From Nannocystis punicea (GTDB lineage Bacteria > Myxococcota_A > Polyangia > Nannocystales > Nannocystaceae), in contig NZ_CP114040.1 in the NCBI RefSeq assembly GCF_026965555.1, positions 12,538,501-12,602,500 of the forward strand: DNA of 64,000 nucleotides. The letters run 5' to 3'. Below are positions 9,471-18,324 of this stretch, one piece after another; the stretch's first letter is position 1; each line of letters starts with the position of its first letter. Below the pieces are notes generated by a model. That model had not been told where the DNA came from, searched no databases, and was given only the letters and a program-made list of their open reading frames with translations. Both the position numbers and the translations under genes were made by a program.

Positions 9471-9552
9471 ATGTGACAGCCAAGAAACTTGTGAGAATAC
9501 AAGTCACGCCCCTGGGCGATGTCACAGAGATGGAACATTCGCGACATCGGGC
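9471..9552. repeat. Degenerate hairpin chain in the ABC/TonB divergent region
   Basis: Several linked inverted pairs are visible: ACTTGT-gagaat-ACAAGT, GTGAC-like arms flanking it, and GATGTCAC further on. They follow the same alternating plan as the ACATGTCC repeats but are less exact. The region separates the leftward ABC pair from the rightward TonB operon and must also hold promoters. Confidence 0.45.
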
Positions 9553-9587
9553 TGCAAAGCCTGTTCGTCATAAACCGTCGCGTCCCG

Positions 9588-10412
9588 ATGTTCAACGGCT
9601 TCGACCCCGCGACCCGCGATCAGGTGTTCGTACGCCGGAACAAGCGGGCGATCGTCCTGGCCCTGTTCGGCCATATGTTGGTGATCGGCACCTGGGCCTG
9701 GCGCGACCGCCTGCGCGAGCCCGAGGTCGCCGTCGTCCTCGAGCCCGAGATCAAGGATTTCGCCGTCGACGAGCAGCCCGAGCCGGAGGTGGAAGAAGAG
9801 CCACCCCCGCCTCCGCCGCCCGACGTGCCGAAGCCCCAGCCGCAGGCCAAGCCGAAGCCCAAGCCGAAGCTCGAGCCGCCGAAGGTCATCCCCGAGGGTC
9901 CGCCGCCCGAGCAGGCCGCGCCCAGCAGCGACAAGAACTTCGGGGCAGGTGAGCCCGGACAGGGCAACGGCCAGCCGAAGAAGGCCGACAAGCCGCCGCC
10001 GCCGAAGAAGCCCGACCCGCCGCCGAAGAAGCCCGACCCACCGAAGAAGGTCGAGGAGCCGATCGACCCGACCAAGCCGGTCGACCGGCCGGAGCGGGCG
10101 AGCGTGCCGACGCCGGACCCGGGCAACAAGATGCCCGACTACCCGGGCGAGCTGCGCGACGCCGGCATCGAGGGCGAGGTCGTGCTCAAGCTGCACGTCC
10201 ACCGCGACGGCACGGTCAAGGGCGCCAAGATCTTGCGGGCCACCAACACGGCCTCCGGCGACGAAGAGAAGACCAACGCCGAGAAGCTGTTCAAGGCCGC
10301 CGTCATCGGCGTCGTCAAGGGATGGAAGTACACCCCGTCCAAGCTCGACGGCGAGCCGATCTCGGTCTGGATCATCGTCAACTTCCCCTTCAAGCTCACC
10401 GGCGGCGGATGA
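9588..10412 (+). CDS. tonB: TonB family energy-transducing protein
   Basis: 274 aa from the ATG giving MFNGFD. An earlier ATG at 9519 adds 23 residues but runs through repeat DNA, so I prefer the later one. One TM helix near the N-terminus (AIVLALFGHMLVIGTWAW) is followed by a long Pro/Lys/Glu spacer with PPKKPDP repeats that would span the periplasm. The C-terminal TonB_C domain has the YPGELRDAGIEGEVVLKLHV start and a conserved W-K-Y-P-like segment (GWKYTPSKLDG). It couples the ExbB/ExbD proton motor encoded immediately downstream to outer-membrane receptors such as the one at 12106. Confidence 0.9.
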   Translation: MFNGFDPATRDQVFVRRNKRAIVLALFGHMLVIGTWAWRDRLREPEVAVVLEPEIKDFAVDEQPEPEVEEEPPPPPPPDVPKPQPQAKPKPKPKLEPPKVIPEGPPPEQAAPSSDKNFGAGEPGQGNGQPKKADKPPPPKKPDPPPKKPDPPKKVEEPIDPTKPVDRPERASVPTPDPGNKMPDYPGELRDAGIEGEVVLKLHVHRDGTVKGAKILRATNTASGDEEKTNAEKLFKAAVIGVVKGWKYTPSKLDGEPISVWIIVNFPFKLTGGG

Positions 10413-10447
10413 CGCGCGCGAGCAGCAACACTGAGAGGACTTGAGTC

Positions 10448-11131
10448 ATGGAGCTGTCACTGTTCGAGATCTGGGAAAGCATGAGCCTCCTCTCCCGCCT
10501 GGTGGCGATCTCGCTGCTGGGCATGGGTGTGGCCAGCTTCGCGGTCATCATCGAGCGCACCTGGGTCTTGCGCCGCACCGACCGTGAGTCGATGGAGTTC
10601 GCCAGCAAGTCGCGCTCGCAGTTCGCCGACGGCGACATCGCCGGGGTGATCGAGCTGGCCCGCCGCTTCACCCGCAACCCGCTCGCCCGCCTCACCGCGA
10701 TCGGCGTGCAGACCTTCCAGGCCAACGAGCGCAAGGACGGCGGCCCGGCCGCGGCCGCCGAGCTGACCCGCCGCGAGCTCGCCCGCAAGCTCGAGCTCTA
10801 CAGCGCCGAGGGTCGCCGCGGCATGGGCATGCTCGCCTCGATCGGCTCGACCGCGCCGTTCATCGGCCTGTTCGGCACCGTCATCGGCATCATCGTCGCC
10901 TTCCAGGGCATCGCCTCCGCCGGCGGTGGTGGCATCGCCGCCGTCTCGGCCGGTATCGCCGAGGCGCTGATCGTCACCGCGGTCGGCCTCATCGTCGCCA
11001 TCACCTCGGTGCTGTTCTTCAACTACCTGTCGGGCCGCTTCGACCGCCTCGACATGCAGATGCAGCACGCCGCCGGCGAGCTCATCGACTACTTGGAGGG
11101 CGCCCATGGGCATGGCGGTCGAGACCGGTAA
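10448..11131 (+). CDS. exbB: ExbB/TolQ-family proton channel protein
   Basis: 227 aa. Three membrane segments are visible: one near the N-terminus and two in the C-terminal half, in the conserved MotA/TolQ/ExbB stretch (APFIGLFGTVIGII ... EALIVTAVGLIVAI). ExbB forms the pentameric inner-membrane channel that, with ExbD, uses proton flow to energise TonB. It lies 35 bp after tonB and its 3' end overlaps the start of the next gene by 26 bp, indicating translational coupling in one operon. Confidence 0.95.
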   Translation: MELSLFEIWESMSLLSRLVAISLLGMGVASFAVIIERTWVLRRTDRESMEFASKSRSQFADGDIAGVIELARRFTRNPLARLTAIGVQTFQANERKDGGPAAAAELTRRELARKLELYSAEGRRGMGMLASIGSTAPFIGLFGTVIGIIVAFQGIASAGGGGIAAVSAGIAEALIVTAVGLIVAITSVLFFNYLSGRFDRLDMQMQHAAGELIDYLEGAHGHGGRDR

Positions 11132-11555
11132 ACCCGGTAAAGGGCCGAAGCCCAGCATCAACGTCACCCCGCTGGTCGACGTCGTCCTCGTGCTGCTGAT
11201 CATCTTCATGCTCATCATCCCGAACATGCAGGATGACAAGCCGATCGAGCTGATAAGCGTCATGTTCCCGGACAAGGACGCCGACAGCAAGGACGAGCCG
11301 CTCGTCGTCACGATCGATCGCAACGAGGTCTACACGCTCGAGGAGCAGGACATGGCCCGCGAGCAGGCGATCGCCCTGCTGAAGGACGTGTACGCCAAGA
11401 GCCCCAAGCGCAAGGTGCTCCTGCGCGGCGACGCCAAGGTCCCCTACAAGGCCGTCCGCACCTTCTTCAAGGACGTGCAGGACATCGGCTTCGGCGGCGT
11501 CTCGCTGGCCGTCGGCTCCCAGCGCAAGTGGGACGGCGGCGGGGAGGTCGACTAG
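11106..11555 (+). CDS. exbD: ExbD/TolR-family biopolymer transport protein (first copy)
   Basis: 149 aa. The N-terminal INVTPLVDVVLVLLIIFM motif is the ExbD/TolR signature. Its aspartate in TM segment PLVDVVLVL is the proton-carrying residue. A periplasmic domain follows. It starts inside the end of exbB and ends 2 bp before the second exbD. Two consecutive ExbD paralogues, as here, are frequent in operons with extra-long or specialised TonB systems; they may form a heterodimer. Confidence 0.95.
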   Translation: MGMAVETGKPGKGPKPSINVTPLVDVVLVLLIIFMLIIPNMQDDKPIELISVMFPDKDADSKDEPLVVTIDRNEVYTLEEQDMAREQAIALLKDVYAKSPKRKVLLRGDAKVPYKAVRTFFKDVQDIGFGGVSLAVGSQRKWDGGGEVD

Positions 11556-11557
11556 CC

Positions 11558-11989
11558 ATGGGCGCCAGCCTCAACACCGGCTTCAAGAAGGCCAAGGTCC
11601 AGCCCGAGATGAACGTGACCCCGCTGGTCGACGTCGTCCTCGTGCTGCTCATCATCTTCATGGTCCTCGCGCCCGTGATGGCCAAGAGCTTCTGGGTCCG
11701 CCTGCCGCCGAAGGACGACAAGGAAGAGCAGCTGGACCAGGCCAACGACCCCGACAAGCCGCTCGTGCTCAGCGTCGCCGCCGACGGCAAGACCGCGATC
11801 AACAAGATCGAGGTCGACCGCGCCGAGCTGACCGAGAAGCTGACGCGCATGTTCAACGCGCGGCCCGACAACTCCCTGTACCTCGACGCCGCCGACGACA
11901 GCGAGTACGGCATGGTGCTCGGCGCCGTCGACCTCGCCCGCGGCGCCCAGGCTTTCCCGATCGTCATCCTCACCACGAAGCCCGAGTGA
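11558..11989 (+). CDS. exbD: ExbD/TolR-family biopolymer transport protein (second copy)
   Basis: 143 aa from the ATG giving MGASLNTGFKK, two bases after the stop of the first copy. It carries the same MNVTPLVDVVLVLLIIFMV motor motif with the essential aspartate, but the periplasmic domain is clearly diverged (RLPPKDDKEEQLDQ...). The gene ends the TonB operon: a strong intrinsic terminator lies 26 bp downstream. Confidence 0.95.
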   Translation: MGASLNTGFKKAKVQPEMNVTPLVDVVLVLLIIFMVLAPVMAKSFWVRLPPKDDKEEQLDQANDPDKPLVLSVAADGKTAINKIEVDRAELTEKLTRMFNARPDNSLYLDAADDSEYGMVLGAVDLARGAQAFPIVILTTKPE

Positions 11990-12015
11990 AGCCGCCGTGA
12001 CTTCTTGGTGACACG

Positions 12016-12047
12016 AGAGCCGCCCCCCTTGGGCGGCTCTTTCGTTT
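12016..12047 (+). terminator. Intrinsic terminator of the tonB-exbBDD operon
   Basis: Perfect 10-bp stem AGAGCCGCCC/GGGCGGCTCT with loop CCCTT, then TTCGTTT. It lies directly after the second exbD and before the receptor gene, which therefore probably has its own promoter. Confidence 0.9.
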
Positions 12048-12105
12048 CCAGTACAACCCCCGCGCGGCTGTCCGAGCCGCATCAACAATCGAGATCTGGA
12101 TCGCC

Positions 12106-15100
12106 ATGTTCTTGCGAACCTGCAAGAGCCCGGCCCTGCTGACGTTACTGGCAGCGGTCGGTGCTGGAGTCTGTGCGCGTACTGTCCGTGCCGAGGGTCC
12201 CCGTGATTACGAGGGCCCGACCGGCTTCGACAAGGATGGCACGGTGATCGAGCAACCGGCCCCGGGCCAGCAGCCGCCCGCGGACGCCGAGCAACCGGCG
12301 GAGCAACCCGCCGAGCAGCCCGTCGAGCAGCCGGCGGAGCAGCCCGCCGAGCAGCCGGCGGAGCAGCCCGCCAAGGCGCCGCCCGCCGAGGAAGAGGAGG
12401 GCGGCTGCGCCGAGGACGACGGCTTCTGCGTCGAGGACCTGACGAACGACGCCGAGGCGCTCAAGAAGGAGATGGCGCCGAAGAAGCAGGTCAAGGTCGC
12501 GGGCGACGCCGGCACGATCAAGGGCCGCGTCCTCGACGCGACCAGCGGCTCGCCGCTCATCGGCGTCGGCGTCGCCGTGGTCGGCACCGACTACAAGACC
12601 AAGACCGACATCAACGGCGAGTACGAGCTGCCCGTCCCGCCAGGTACCTACCAGGTGCGGATCTCCTACGACGCCTACGAGGGCATGACGATCTCCGGCG
12701 TCGCCGTCGCCAAGGACCAGTCGCAGTCGATCAACCGCGAGCTCAAGCCGATCGCCGGCATGACCCAGACGGTCGTGGTCAAGGCCGAGATCAACAAGGA
12801 GAGCGCGGCCGGCAAGCTGGTCGAGCGCAAGAAGGCCGCCAGCGCGCGCGACGTCATGAGCCGCGACGACATCCGCAAGTCGGGCGGCGGCTCGGCCTCG
12901 GCGGTGGCGCGGCGCATCGTCGGCACCACCGTCGTCGGCGACCGCTTCATCTTCGTCCGCGGCCTCGGCCACCGCTACGGCAACACCCTCCTCGACGGCG
13001 CGCGCCTGCCGAGCCCCGACCCCAACCTGCGCACCGTCCCGCTCGACATCATCCCCTCGGGCGCGCTGTCGGCGATCAACGTGCAGAAGACGGCCACGCC
13101 CGACGTCCCGGCCGACTTCGCCGGCGCCTCGGTCCAGCTCGAGACGCGCGAGACCCCGGACAAGCTGTACTTCTCGGTCGACGCGCGCGTCGGCGCCAAC
13201 ACTGCGACGACCTTCCGCGAGGCCAACACCGGCAACCACTTCGCCGGCGACAACGCGACCTTCGGCAACCTCGGGCGCGACCTGCCGAGCAACTTCGACA
13301 CGGCGCGGCCGATCCGTCCGACCGAGCTCGAGGGCGGCAAGCCGGTCTACTCGCCGGAGCAGCTCGAGCGCTTCGGCGAGGGCCTGCCGTCGACGCACAC
13401 CACGATCGGCAGCAAGACGGCGATGCCGAACTTCGGCGCCGGCCTGCAGCTCGGCAACACCTTCAAGCCGTGGGGCACGCGGCTCGGCTTCCTCACCGCG
13501 CTGCAGTACTCGAACGTCCACCAGACGCTGCGCGAGACCCACCGGATCTACAGCGTCACCGGCGACCAGAACAGCGGCTACACCCTCGACACCGACCAGC
13601 CGACGGTCCGCTGGGAGGGCGTCAAGACCACGCAGAACGTCCAGGGCTCGGCGCTCGCGCTCATCAAGTGGAACTTCAACAAGGACCACCGGCTCGAGCT
13701 CACCGCCGTCTACACCCGCGACGCCGACAACGAGTCGCGCGCGCTCACCGGCAACGCGCGTAACACCAGCGCGACCGAGAACACCACCAGCCTCAACACC
13801 CGCCTGCGCTACATCATGCGCTCGGTGGTGTTCACCCGCCTGGGCGGCCGCCACACCTTCGCCGGCGCCAAGGGCCTGACGCTCGACTGGTTCGGCAGCT
13901 ACGCCCAGGCGCGCCAGGACGACCCGCTGCTGCGCGAGATGTTCTTCAACAACATCGGCGGCGACTACCAGGTCGCGCCGAACGAGGCCGGCAAGTTCCA
14001 GTTCTTCAAGCTGGTCGACAACACCGGCACCGGCGCGCTCAACCTGACGATGCCGTTCAAGCAGTGGCGCGGCCTCGACGCCCGCGTCAAGGCCGGCGGG
14101 TGGGTCGAGGCGCGGCAGCGGCAGTTCGACGCCCGCACCATCGACCTCGAGCCGCGCGGCTGGACCGGCGCGCTGCCCTCGGGCTCCGGCAACCTCTTCA
14201 CCAAGGACACCATCGGCGGCGGCGTGCCGATGAACCAGGGCGGCACCGAGCCGTTCGTGATCAACGAGATCACCCGCCCCGGCGGCCAGGACGGCTACAA
14301 GGGCTCGCAGCAGATCTACGCCGGCTACGCCATGCTCGACCTGCCGTTCACGCGGTGGTTCCGGCTCGTCGGCGGCGCCCGCTTCGAGGCCAGCAACATC
14401 GACGTCTCGCCGTACAGCCCGTACAGCCCCAACGCCGACCCGGCCTACCGCGCCACCCTGCGCGACCGCCAGGTGCTGCCGTCGGGCAGCCTGATCTTCT
14501 CGCCGCGCAGCGACATGAACATCCGCCTCGCCGGCGCCGAGACGGTCGCCCGCCCGGAGATGCGCGAGCTGTCGAAGTTCCTGTTCGTCGACTTCGCCGG
14601 CGGCTTCGGCGTGCAGGGCAACCCCGACCTCAAGAGCACCAAGATCTGGAACGCCGACCTGCGCTGGGAGTGGTTCCCGAGCGCCAACGAGGTCATCGCC
14701 GCCAGCGTCTTCTACAAGTACTTCGACAGCCCGATCGAGCGGGTCATCGCCACCTTCCCGCGCGTGCAGACCTACCGCAACGCGACCCTGGCGCAGAACG
14801 TCGGTGTCGAGCTCGAGCTGCGCAAGAACCTGAGCTTCATCCACCGCGACGCCCGCGACTTCTCGATCGGGGCCAACTTCGCCTACGTCCACTCGCGCGT
14901 CGAGATCCCCGCGCCCGTGCCCGGCGACCCGCTCAACGCCCTCACCTCGACCAACCGTCCGCTCGAGGGCCAGTCGCCGTTCGTGGTCAACGCCTACTTC
15001 GCCTACGACAACGACAAGTCGGGCACCAACCTGCGCCTGCTCTACAACACCTTCGGCCGCCGGATCGTGTTCGTCGGCGCCAACCGCCTGCCCGACGTCT

Positions 15101-15288
15101 ACGAGAAGCCGATTCACACCCTCGACTTCGCCATGTCGCAGCGGGTCTACAAGGGCCTGAACATCAGCTTCATGGCGCTGAACATGCTCAACTGGCGCCA
15201 GACCTACGTGCAGGGTCCGCTCGACAGCGTGTTCTATCAGACCCGCAAGGGCGTCTCCTTCATCCTCGGCCTCAGCTACAGCATGTGA
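12106..15288 (+). CDS. TonB-dependent outer-membrane receptor with carboxypeptidase-like regulatory domain
   Basis: 1060 aa. Signal peptide at the N-terminus (residues 1 to about 29), then a low-complexity (EQPA)n stretch at 62-89 and an acidic patch. A CarboxypepD_reg-like beta domain follows at about 136-215 (GTIKGRVLD...DINGEYELPVPPGTY). The plug is at about 246-355 with FVRGLGHRYGNTLLDG and TATPDVPADFAGASV. The remainder is a beta-barrel of about 700 residues ending GLSYSM. The plug type is that of receptors for large or unknown substrates. It follows the TonB motor operon and precedes a beta-helix lipoprotein, suggesting one uptake system. The ATG lies in a repeat-like ATGTTC-ttgc-GAACCTGC. 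Confidence 0.93.
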   Translation: MFLRTCKSPALLTLLAAVGAGVCARTVRAEGPRDYEGPTGFDKDGTVIEQPAPGQQPPADAEQPAEQPAEQPVEQPAEQPAEQPAEQPAKAPPAEEEEGGCAEDDGFCVEDLTNDAEALKKEMAPKKQVKVAGDAGTIKGRVLDATSGSPLIGVGVAVVGTDYKTKTDINGEYELPVPPGTYQVRISYDAYEGMTISGVAVAKDQSQSINRELKPIAGMTQTVVVKAEINKESAAGKLVERKKAASARDVMSRDDIRKSGGGSASAVARRIVGTTVVGDRFIFVRGLGHRYGNTLLDGARLPSPDPNLRTVPLDIIPSGALSAINVQKTATPDVPADFAGASVQLETRETPDKLYFSVDARVGANTATTFREANTGNHFAGDNATFGNLGRDLPSNFDTARPIRPTELEGGKPVYSPEQLERFGEGLPSTHTTIGSKTAMPNFGAGLQLGNTFKPWGTRLGFLTALQYSNVHQTLRETHRIYSVTGDQNSGYTLDTDQPTVRWEGVKTTQNVQGSALALIKWNFNKDHRLELTAVYTRDADNESRALTGNARNTSATENTTSLNTRLRYIMRSVVFTRLGGRHTFAGAKGLTLDWFGSYAQARQDDPLLREMFFNNIGGDYQVAPNEAGKFQFFKLVDNTGTGALNLTMPFKQWRGLDARVKAGGWVEARQRQFDARTIDLEPRGWTGALPSGSGNLFTKDTIGGGVPMNQGGTEPFVINEITRPGGQDGYKGSQQIYAGYAMLDLPFTRWFRLVGGARFEASNIDVSPYSPYSPNADPAYRATLRDRQVLPSGSLIFSPRSDMNIRLAGAETVARPEMRELSKFLFVDFAGGFGVQGNPDLKSTKIWNADLRWEWFPSANEVIAASVFYKYFDSPIERVIATFPRVQTYRNATLAQNVGVELELRKNLSFIHRDARDFSIGANFAYVHSRVEIPAPVPGDPLNALTSTNRPLEGQSPFVVNAYFAYDNDKSGTNLRLLYNTFGRRIVFVGANRLPDVYEKPIHTLDFAMSQRVYKGLNISFMALNMLNWRQTYVQGPLDSVFYQTRKGVSFILGLSYSM
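12289..12372 (+). repeat. 12-bp coding tandem repeat, (EQPA)7
   Basis: Seven 12-bp units, each encoding Glu-Gln-Pro-Ala/Val, inside the receptor gene just after its signal peptide. Such a repeat may vary in copy number and acts as an extended periplasmic linker between the signal sequence and the regulatory domain. Confidence 0.9.
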
Positions 15289-15327
15289 CGGTGAAAGGGC
15301 GCGATAATGTCGCGTTGGCGTCACCGA

Positions 15328-15358
15328 CCCGTGGGAGCGGCGTCACGGGCTTCTTTTA
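15328..15358 (+). terminator. Probable intrinsic terminator after the receptor
   Basis: 6-bp stem CCCGTG/CACGGG with a 10-nt loop, followed by CTTCTTTT. It lies 40 bp after the receptor stop codon and before the beta-helix lipoprotein gene. It is weaker than the terminator at 12016, so read-through into the next gene is possible. Confidence 0.6.
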
Positions 15359-15404
15359 AGGATACCGCCGCGACCTCTCCGACCTCTCCGACGAAGGCTC
15401 TCCC

Positions 15405-16760
15405 GTGATGACGACCAAGAAGACTCTCCCGATGTTCGCGGCCGCCTTGGCGCTGCCGCTGGTGTTCGCCCAGGGCTGTGGCGACGATGGCATGCAGACC
15501 TCCGACACCGCCGACACCGCCGACAGCGACACGGCCTCCGGCGAGGAGGAGTGCGACAGCGAGATCGAGGGCACGATCGAGTCCGACACGACGTGGACCT
15601 GCAGCCACACGCTGAAGGACATCGTCACCGTCAAGAACAACGCCAAGCTCACGGTCATGCCGGGCGTCACGATCAAGGGCCTCAACGGCTCGGCGCTGGT
15701 CGTCGCCAAGGGCTCGCAGCTGATCGCCGAGGGCACCAAGGAGCAGCCGATCGTCTTCACGTCGGCGCTGGCCGAGGGCAGCCGGGCGCGCGGCGACTGG
15801 GGCGGCATCGTCCTCCTCGGCGACGCCAAGAACAACCTGCAGACCGGCTCCGGCATCGCCGAGGGCCTCGACGCCGGCAACCCCGACTACGCGTACGGCG
15901 GCGGCGACGACGCCTACTCGTGCGGCTCGCTCAAGTGGGTCCGCGTCGAGTACGTCGGCTTCGAGCTGACCAAGGACAACGAGCTCAACGGCGTCACCTT
16001 CTACTCGTGCGGCTCCGGCACCACCGTGGACTACCTGCAGGTCCACATGGGCAAGGACGACGGCATCGAGATGTTCGGCGGCACCTGGAGCGGCAAGCAC
16101 ATCGTCGTCACCGGCGCCCAGGACGACTCGGTCGACTGCGACCAGGGCTACACCGGCTCGCTGCAGCACGTCGCGCTCATCCAGGACCCGGCCGCCGGCA
16201 ACTACGCGTTCGAGCTGTCGAACCAGGCCGACAACCTCGACGCCGAGCCGCGCACCGCGCCGAAGTTCGTCAACGTCACCGCCATCGGCACCGCCGCGGG
16301 CGGCGACATCGAGACCCAGAGCGCCGGCGTCCGCCTCAAGGAGGGCGTCTCGGCCGAGTTCTACAACGCGATCTTCTACGGCTTCCACGGGCCCGCGGTC
16401 GAGCTCACCGAGGGCGCGACCGAGGCCGTCGCCGCGGCCGGCGGGATCAAGTTCATGAACGACCTGTTCTTCGGCAACTCGGCGGTCGACGACGGCGCGA
16501 CCCCGTACGTCGTCGGCGAGGGCTCGACCTTCGACCTCAAGGGCCTCATCGAGGACCCCGCCAACAAGAACCTCATCGACGCCGATCCGCAGCTCGGCAG
16601 CCTCGACTTCACCGCGCCGAACTTCGCCCCGGCCGACGGCTCGCCGGTCCGCGGCGCCGGTGCGGCCCCCGCCGGCTTCGACGCCGCCGACTACATCGGC
16701 GCCGTGGCCAACGCCGCCGGCGACTGGACCCTCGGCTGGACCTCCTACGCCGCCAACTAG
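15405..16760 (+). CDS. Beta-helix surface lipoprotein, receptor partner
   Basis: 451 aa. A signal peptide ends at a lipobox-like AQGC near residue 25, then comes a Thr/Asp-rich linker. The body has the pattern of a right-handed parallel beta-helix (ALVVAKGSQLIAEGT, GDWGGIVLLGDA, DDGIEMFGGTW), seen in proteins often encoded beside TonB-dependent receptors in Bacteroidota and myxobacteria. Catalytic residues of pectate lyases are not evident, so it is more likely a binding partner than an enzyme. It sits 116 bp after the receptor and 12 bp before another lipoprotein, forming one probable transcription unit. Confidence 0.8.
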   Translation: MMTTKKTLPMFAAALALPLVFAQGCGDDGMQTSDTADTADSDTASGEEECDSEIEGTIESDTTWTCSHTLKDIVTVKNNAKLTVMPGVTIKGLNGSALVVAKGSQLIAEGTKEQPIVFTSALAEGSRARGDWGGIVLLGDAKNNLQTGSGIAEGLDAGNPDYAYGGGDDAYSCGSLKWVRVEYVGFELTKDNELNGVTFYSCGSGTTVDYLQVHMGKDDGIEMFGGTWSGKHIVVTGAQDDSVDCDQGYTGSLQHVALIQDPAAGNYAFELSNQADNLDAEPRTAPKFVNVTAIGTAAGGDIETQSAGVRLKEGVSAEFYNAIFYGFHGPAVELTEGATEAVAAAGGIKFMNDLFFGNSAVDDGATPYVVGEGSTFDLKGLIEDPANKNLIDADPQLGSLDFTAPNFAPADGSPVRGAGAAPAGFDAADYIGAVANAAGDWTLGWTSYAAN

Positions 16761-16772
16761 TCAGGACCCGCC

Positions 16773-17321
16773 GTGCTCCGCGCCGCCGCCACGCTCGCGC
16801 TCTGCCTGTCCTTCGGGGCATGTGACGCGCCGTCGGCCGGCGACGCGAAGCCGGCCGCGCCCGCCGAGCCGCACGTCGGCGACGAGCCGCTGGCCGGTGG
16901 CCTGCCGAGCCTCGAGGCGCTCGGCGAGGCGGTCGTCGCCGGCCTCAACGACGGCGACGCCGCCGCCCTCACCGCCCTGGCGATCGACCAGGCCGAGTAC
17001 ACCGGCCGCCTGTTCCCCGCGGTCGCCAACCACCCGGCCGCCGAGGCGATGGGCCGTGAGCTCTTGTGGGACATGCACGTCCGTCAGAGCGCCGACGACC
17101 TCCAGCGCGCGCTCACGCATCACGGCCGCTCCGACCTCGAGTTCATCCGCTTCGAACCACGCCGGACCGTCCGCCGGGCCGGCGTGGTGTTCCACGAGCG
17201 CCCGCACCTCGTCGTCCGCGGCGCGGACGGCACCGAGCGCGAGCTGCAGATCCTCGCCTCGCTCGTCGAGCACGAATCCACGCAGACCTTCAAGCTCCTC
17301 GGCTTCCGCGATCACGACTGA
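16773..17321 (+). CDS. Small lipoprotein of unknown function
   Basis: 182 aa, GTG start with AGGA just upstream. Residues 1-17 form a lipoprotein signal with cysteine 17 in the lipobox-like FGAC. The mature part begins with Ala/Pro-rich residues and a compact domain follows without a recognised family. The last six residues of the signal, LSFGAC, are encoded by a hairpin repeat (CTGTCC-ttcg-GGGCATG, 16805-16824). It follows the beta-helix lipoprotein by 12 bp, so it probably belongs to the same receptor-associated unit. Confidence 0.72.
   Translation: MLRAAATLALCLSFGACDAPSAGDAKPAAPAEPHVGDEPLAGGLPSLEALGEAVVAGLNDGDAAALTALAIDQAEYTGRLFPAVANHPAAEAMGRELLWDMHVRQSADDLQRALTHHGRSDLEFIRFEPRRTVRRAGVVFHERPHLVVRGADGTERELQILASLVEHESTQTFKLLGFRDHD
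16805..16824. repeat. TTCG-loop hairpin repeat encoding a lipobox
   Basis: 5-bp stem TGTCC/GGGCA closed over TTCG, the C(UUCG)G type of very stable RNA tetraloop. It is read in frame as the C-terminal part of a lipoprotein signal peptide, including the lipidated cysteine. Confidence 0.75.
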
Positions 17322-17381
17322 GTCACCACGTTGTCGCGAGCCTGTGGGGCCGGCCCGTAGCGCACCTGTTAGGAACAAATC

Positions 17382-18086
17382 ATGCCCGCCACGATCCTCA
17401 TCGTCGACGATGAGCGCGACCTGCTCGACTCGCTGCGCTTCAGCCTCGAGCGCGAGGGCTTCTGCGCCCTCACCGCCCAGAACGGCACCTCCGCGCTGTC
17501 GCTCATGGGCCAGAGCCCGCCGCCGGACCTCGTCCTGCTCGACTGGATGCTGCCCGACATGGCCGGCACCGAGGTCTGCCGCAACATCCGGATGACCGAA
17601 AGGACACGCGGCACGCCGGTCATCATGATCACCGCGCGCAGCGAGGAGATCGATCGGGTGGTCGGCTTCGAGCTCGGGGCCGACGACTACGTGACCAAGC
17701 CGTTCAGCGTGCGCGAGCTGTTGCTGCGCGTGAAGGCGATCCTCCGCCGCCGCACGGCCGACGACCACACGACCGAGGAGCAGCACTACGAGCTGCTGCG
17801 CGTCGACCACGACGGCCACCAGGTGTGGGTCCAGAACAGCCGCGTGACCCTGACGGCGCTCGAGTTCCGCCTGCTGGCGACGCTGCTGGCCCGCCGCGGC
17901 CGCGTGCAGACCCGCGACACCCTGCTCAACGACGTGTGGGGCGTGCAGGTCGACGTCACCACCCGCACCGTCGACACCCACGTGCAGCGCCTGCGCAAGA
18001 AGCTCGGCGCCGCCGGCCAGTACATCGAGACGCTCCGCGGCGTCGGCTACCGCTTCCTGCTGCCCGAGCGCGAGGCGGCCCACTGA
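17382..18086 (+). CDS. OmpR/PhoB-family response regulator
   Basis: 234 aa. Receiver domain at 1-120 with acidic pocket DDE near residues 8-10, phospho-acceptor D54 in LLDWMLPD, the Thr/Ser and Lys of the active site (MITARS and VTKPFS). Winged-helix DNA-binding domain at about 135-232 ends RGVGYRF. It should be phosphorylated by a histidine kinase and bind promoters as a dimer. No kinase is adjacent, so it is an orphan regulator. It lies 60 bp downstream of the receptor/lipoprotein unit and may regulate it, but that is inference. Confidence 0.95.
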   Translation: MPATILIVDDERDLLDSLRFSLEREGFCALTAQNGTSALSLMGQSPPPDLVLLDWMLPDMAGTEVCRNIRMTERTRGTPVIMITARSEEIDRVVGFELGADDYVTKPFSVRELLLRVKAILRRRTADDHTTEEQHYELLRVDHDGHQVWVQNSRVTLTALEFRLLATLLARRGRVQTRDTLLNDVWGVQVDVTTRTVDTHVQRLRKKLGAAGQYIETLRGVGYRFLLPEREAAH

Positions 18087-18324
18087 CTGCAGGTCGCTGC
18101 GTCGTGAGTGCACGGAGTCCGCAGCACTCGCCGGACCTCGACGATCTTCCGCCGCACTCGATCGACGACGGCTCGGTACGCCGCCCCCGCCGACCGCAGT
18201 GGTCCGCAACCACTTGATCTCCGCGCCAGCGAGCGCATCCACGGCCGCGAAGGCCTCGTCAGCGGGCGCATTCACGGATGCTCGCTTGCGATCCTCGGCG
18301 GCGCGGGGCTACCGTCGCGCCGCC

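Noticed and set aside
12145..15324. Long antisense frame of over 1000 codons opposite the TonB receptor
   Set aside because: It mirrors the codon structure of the receptor gene; the product is compositionally like other antisense shadows (Val/Glu/Arg/Ala) and has no domains.
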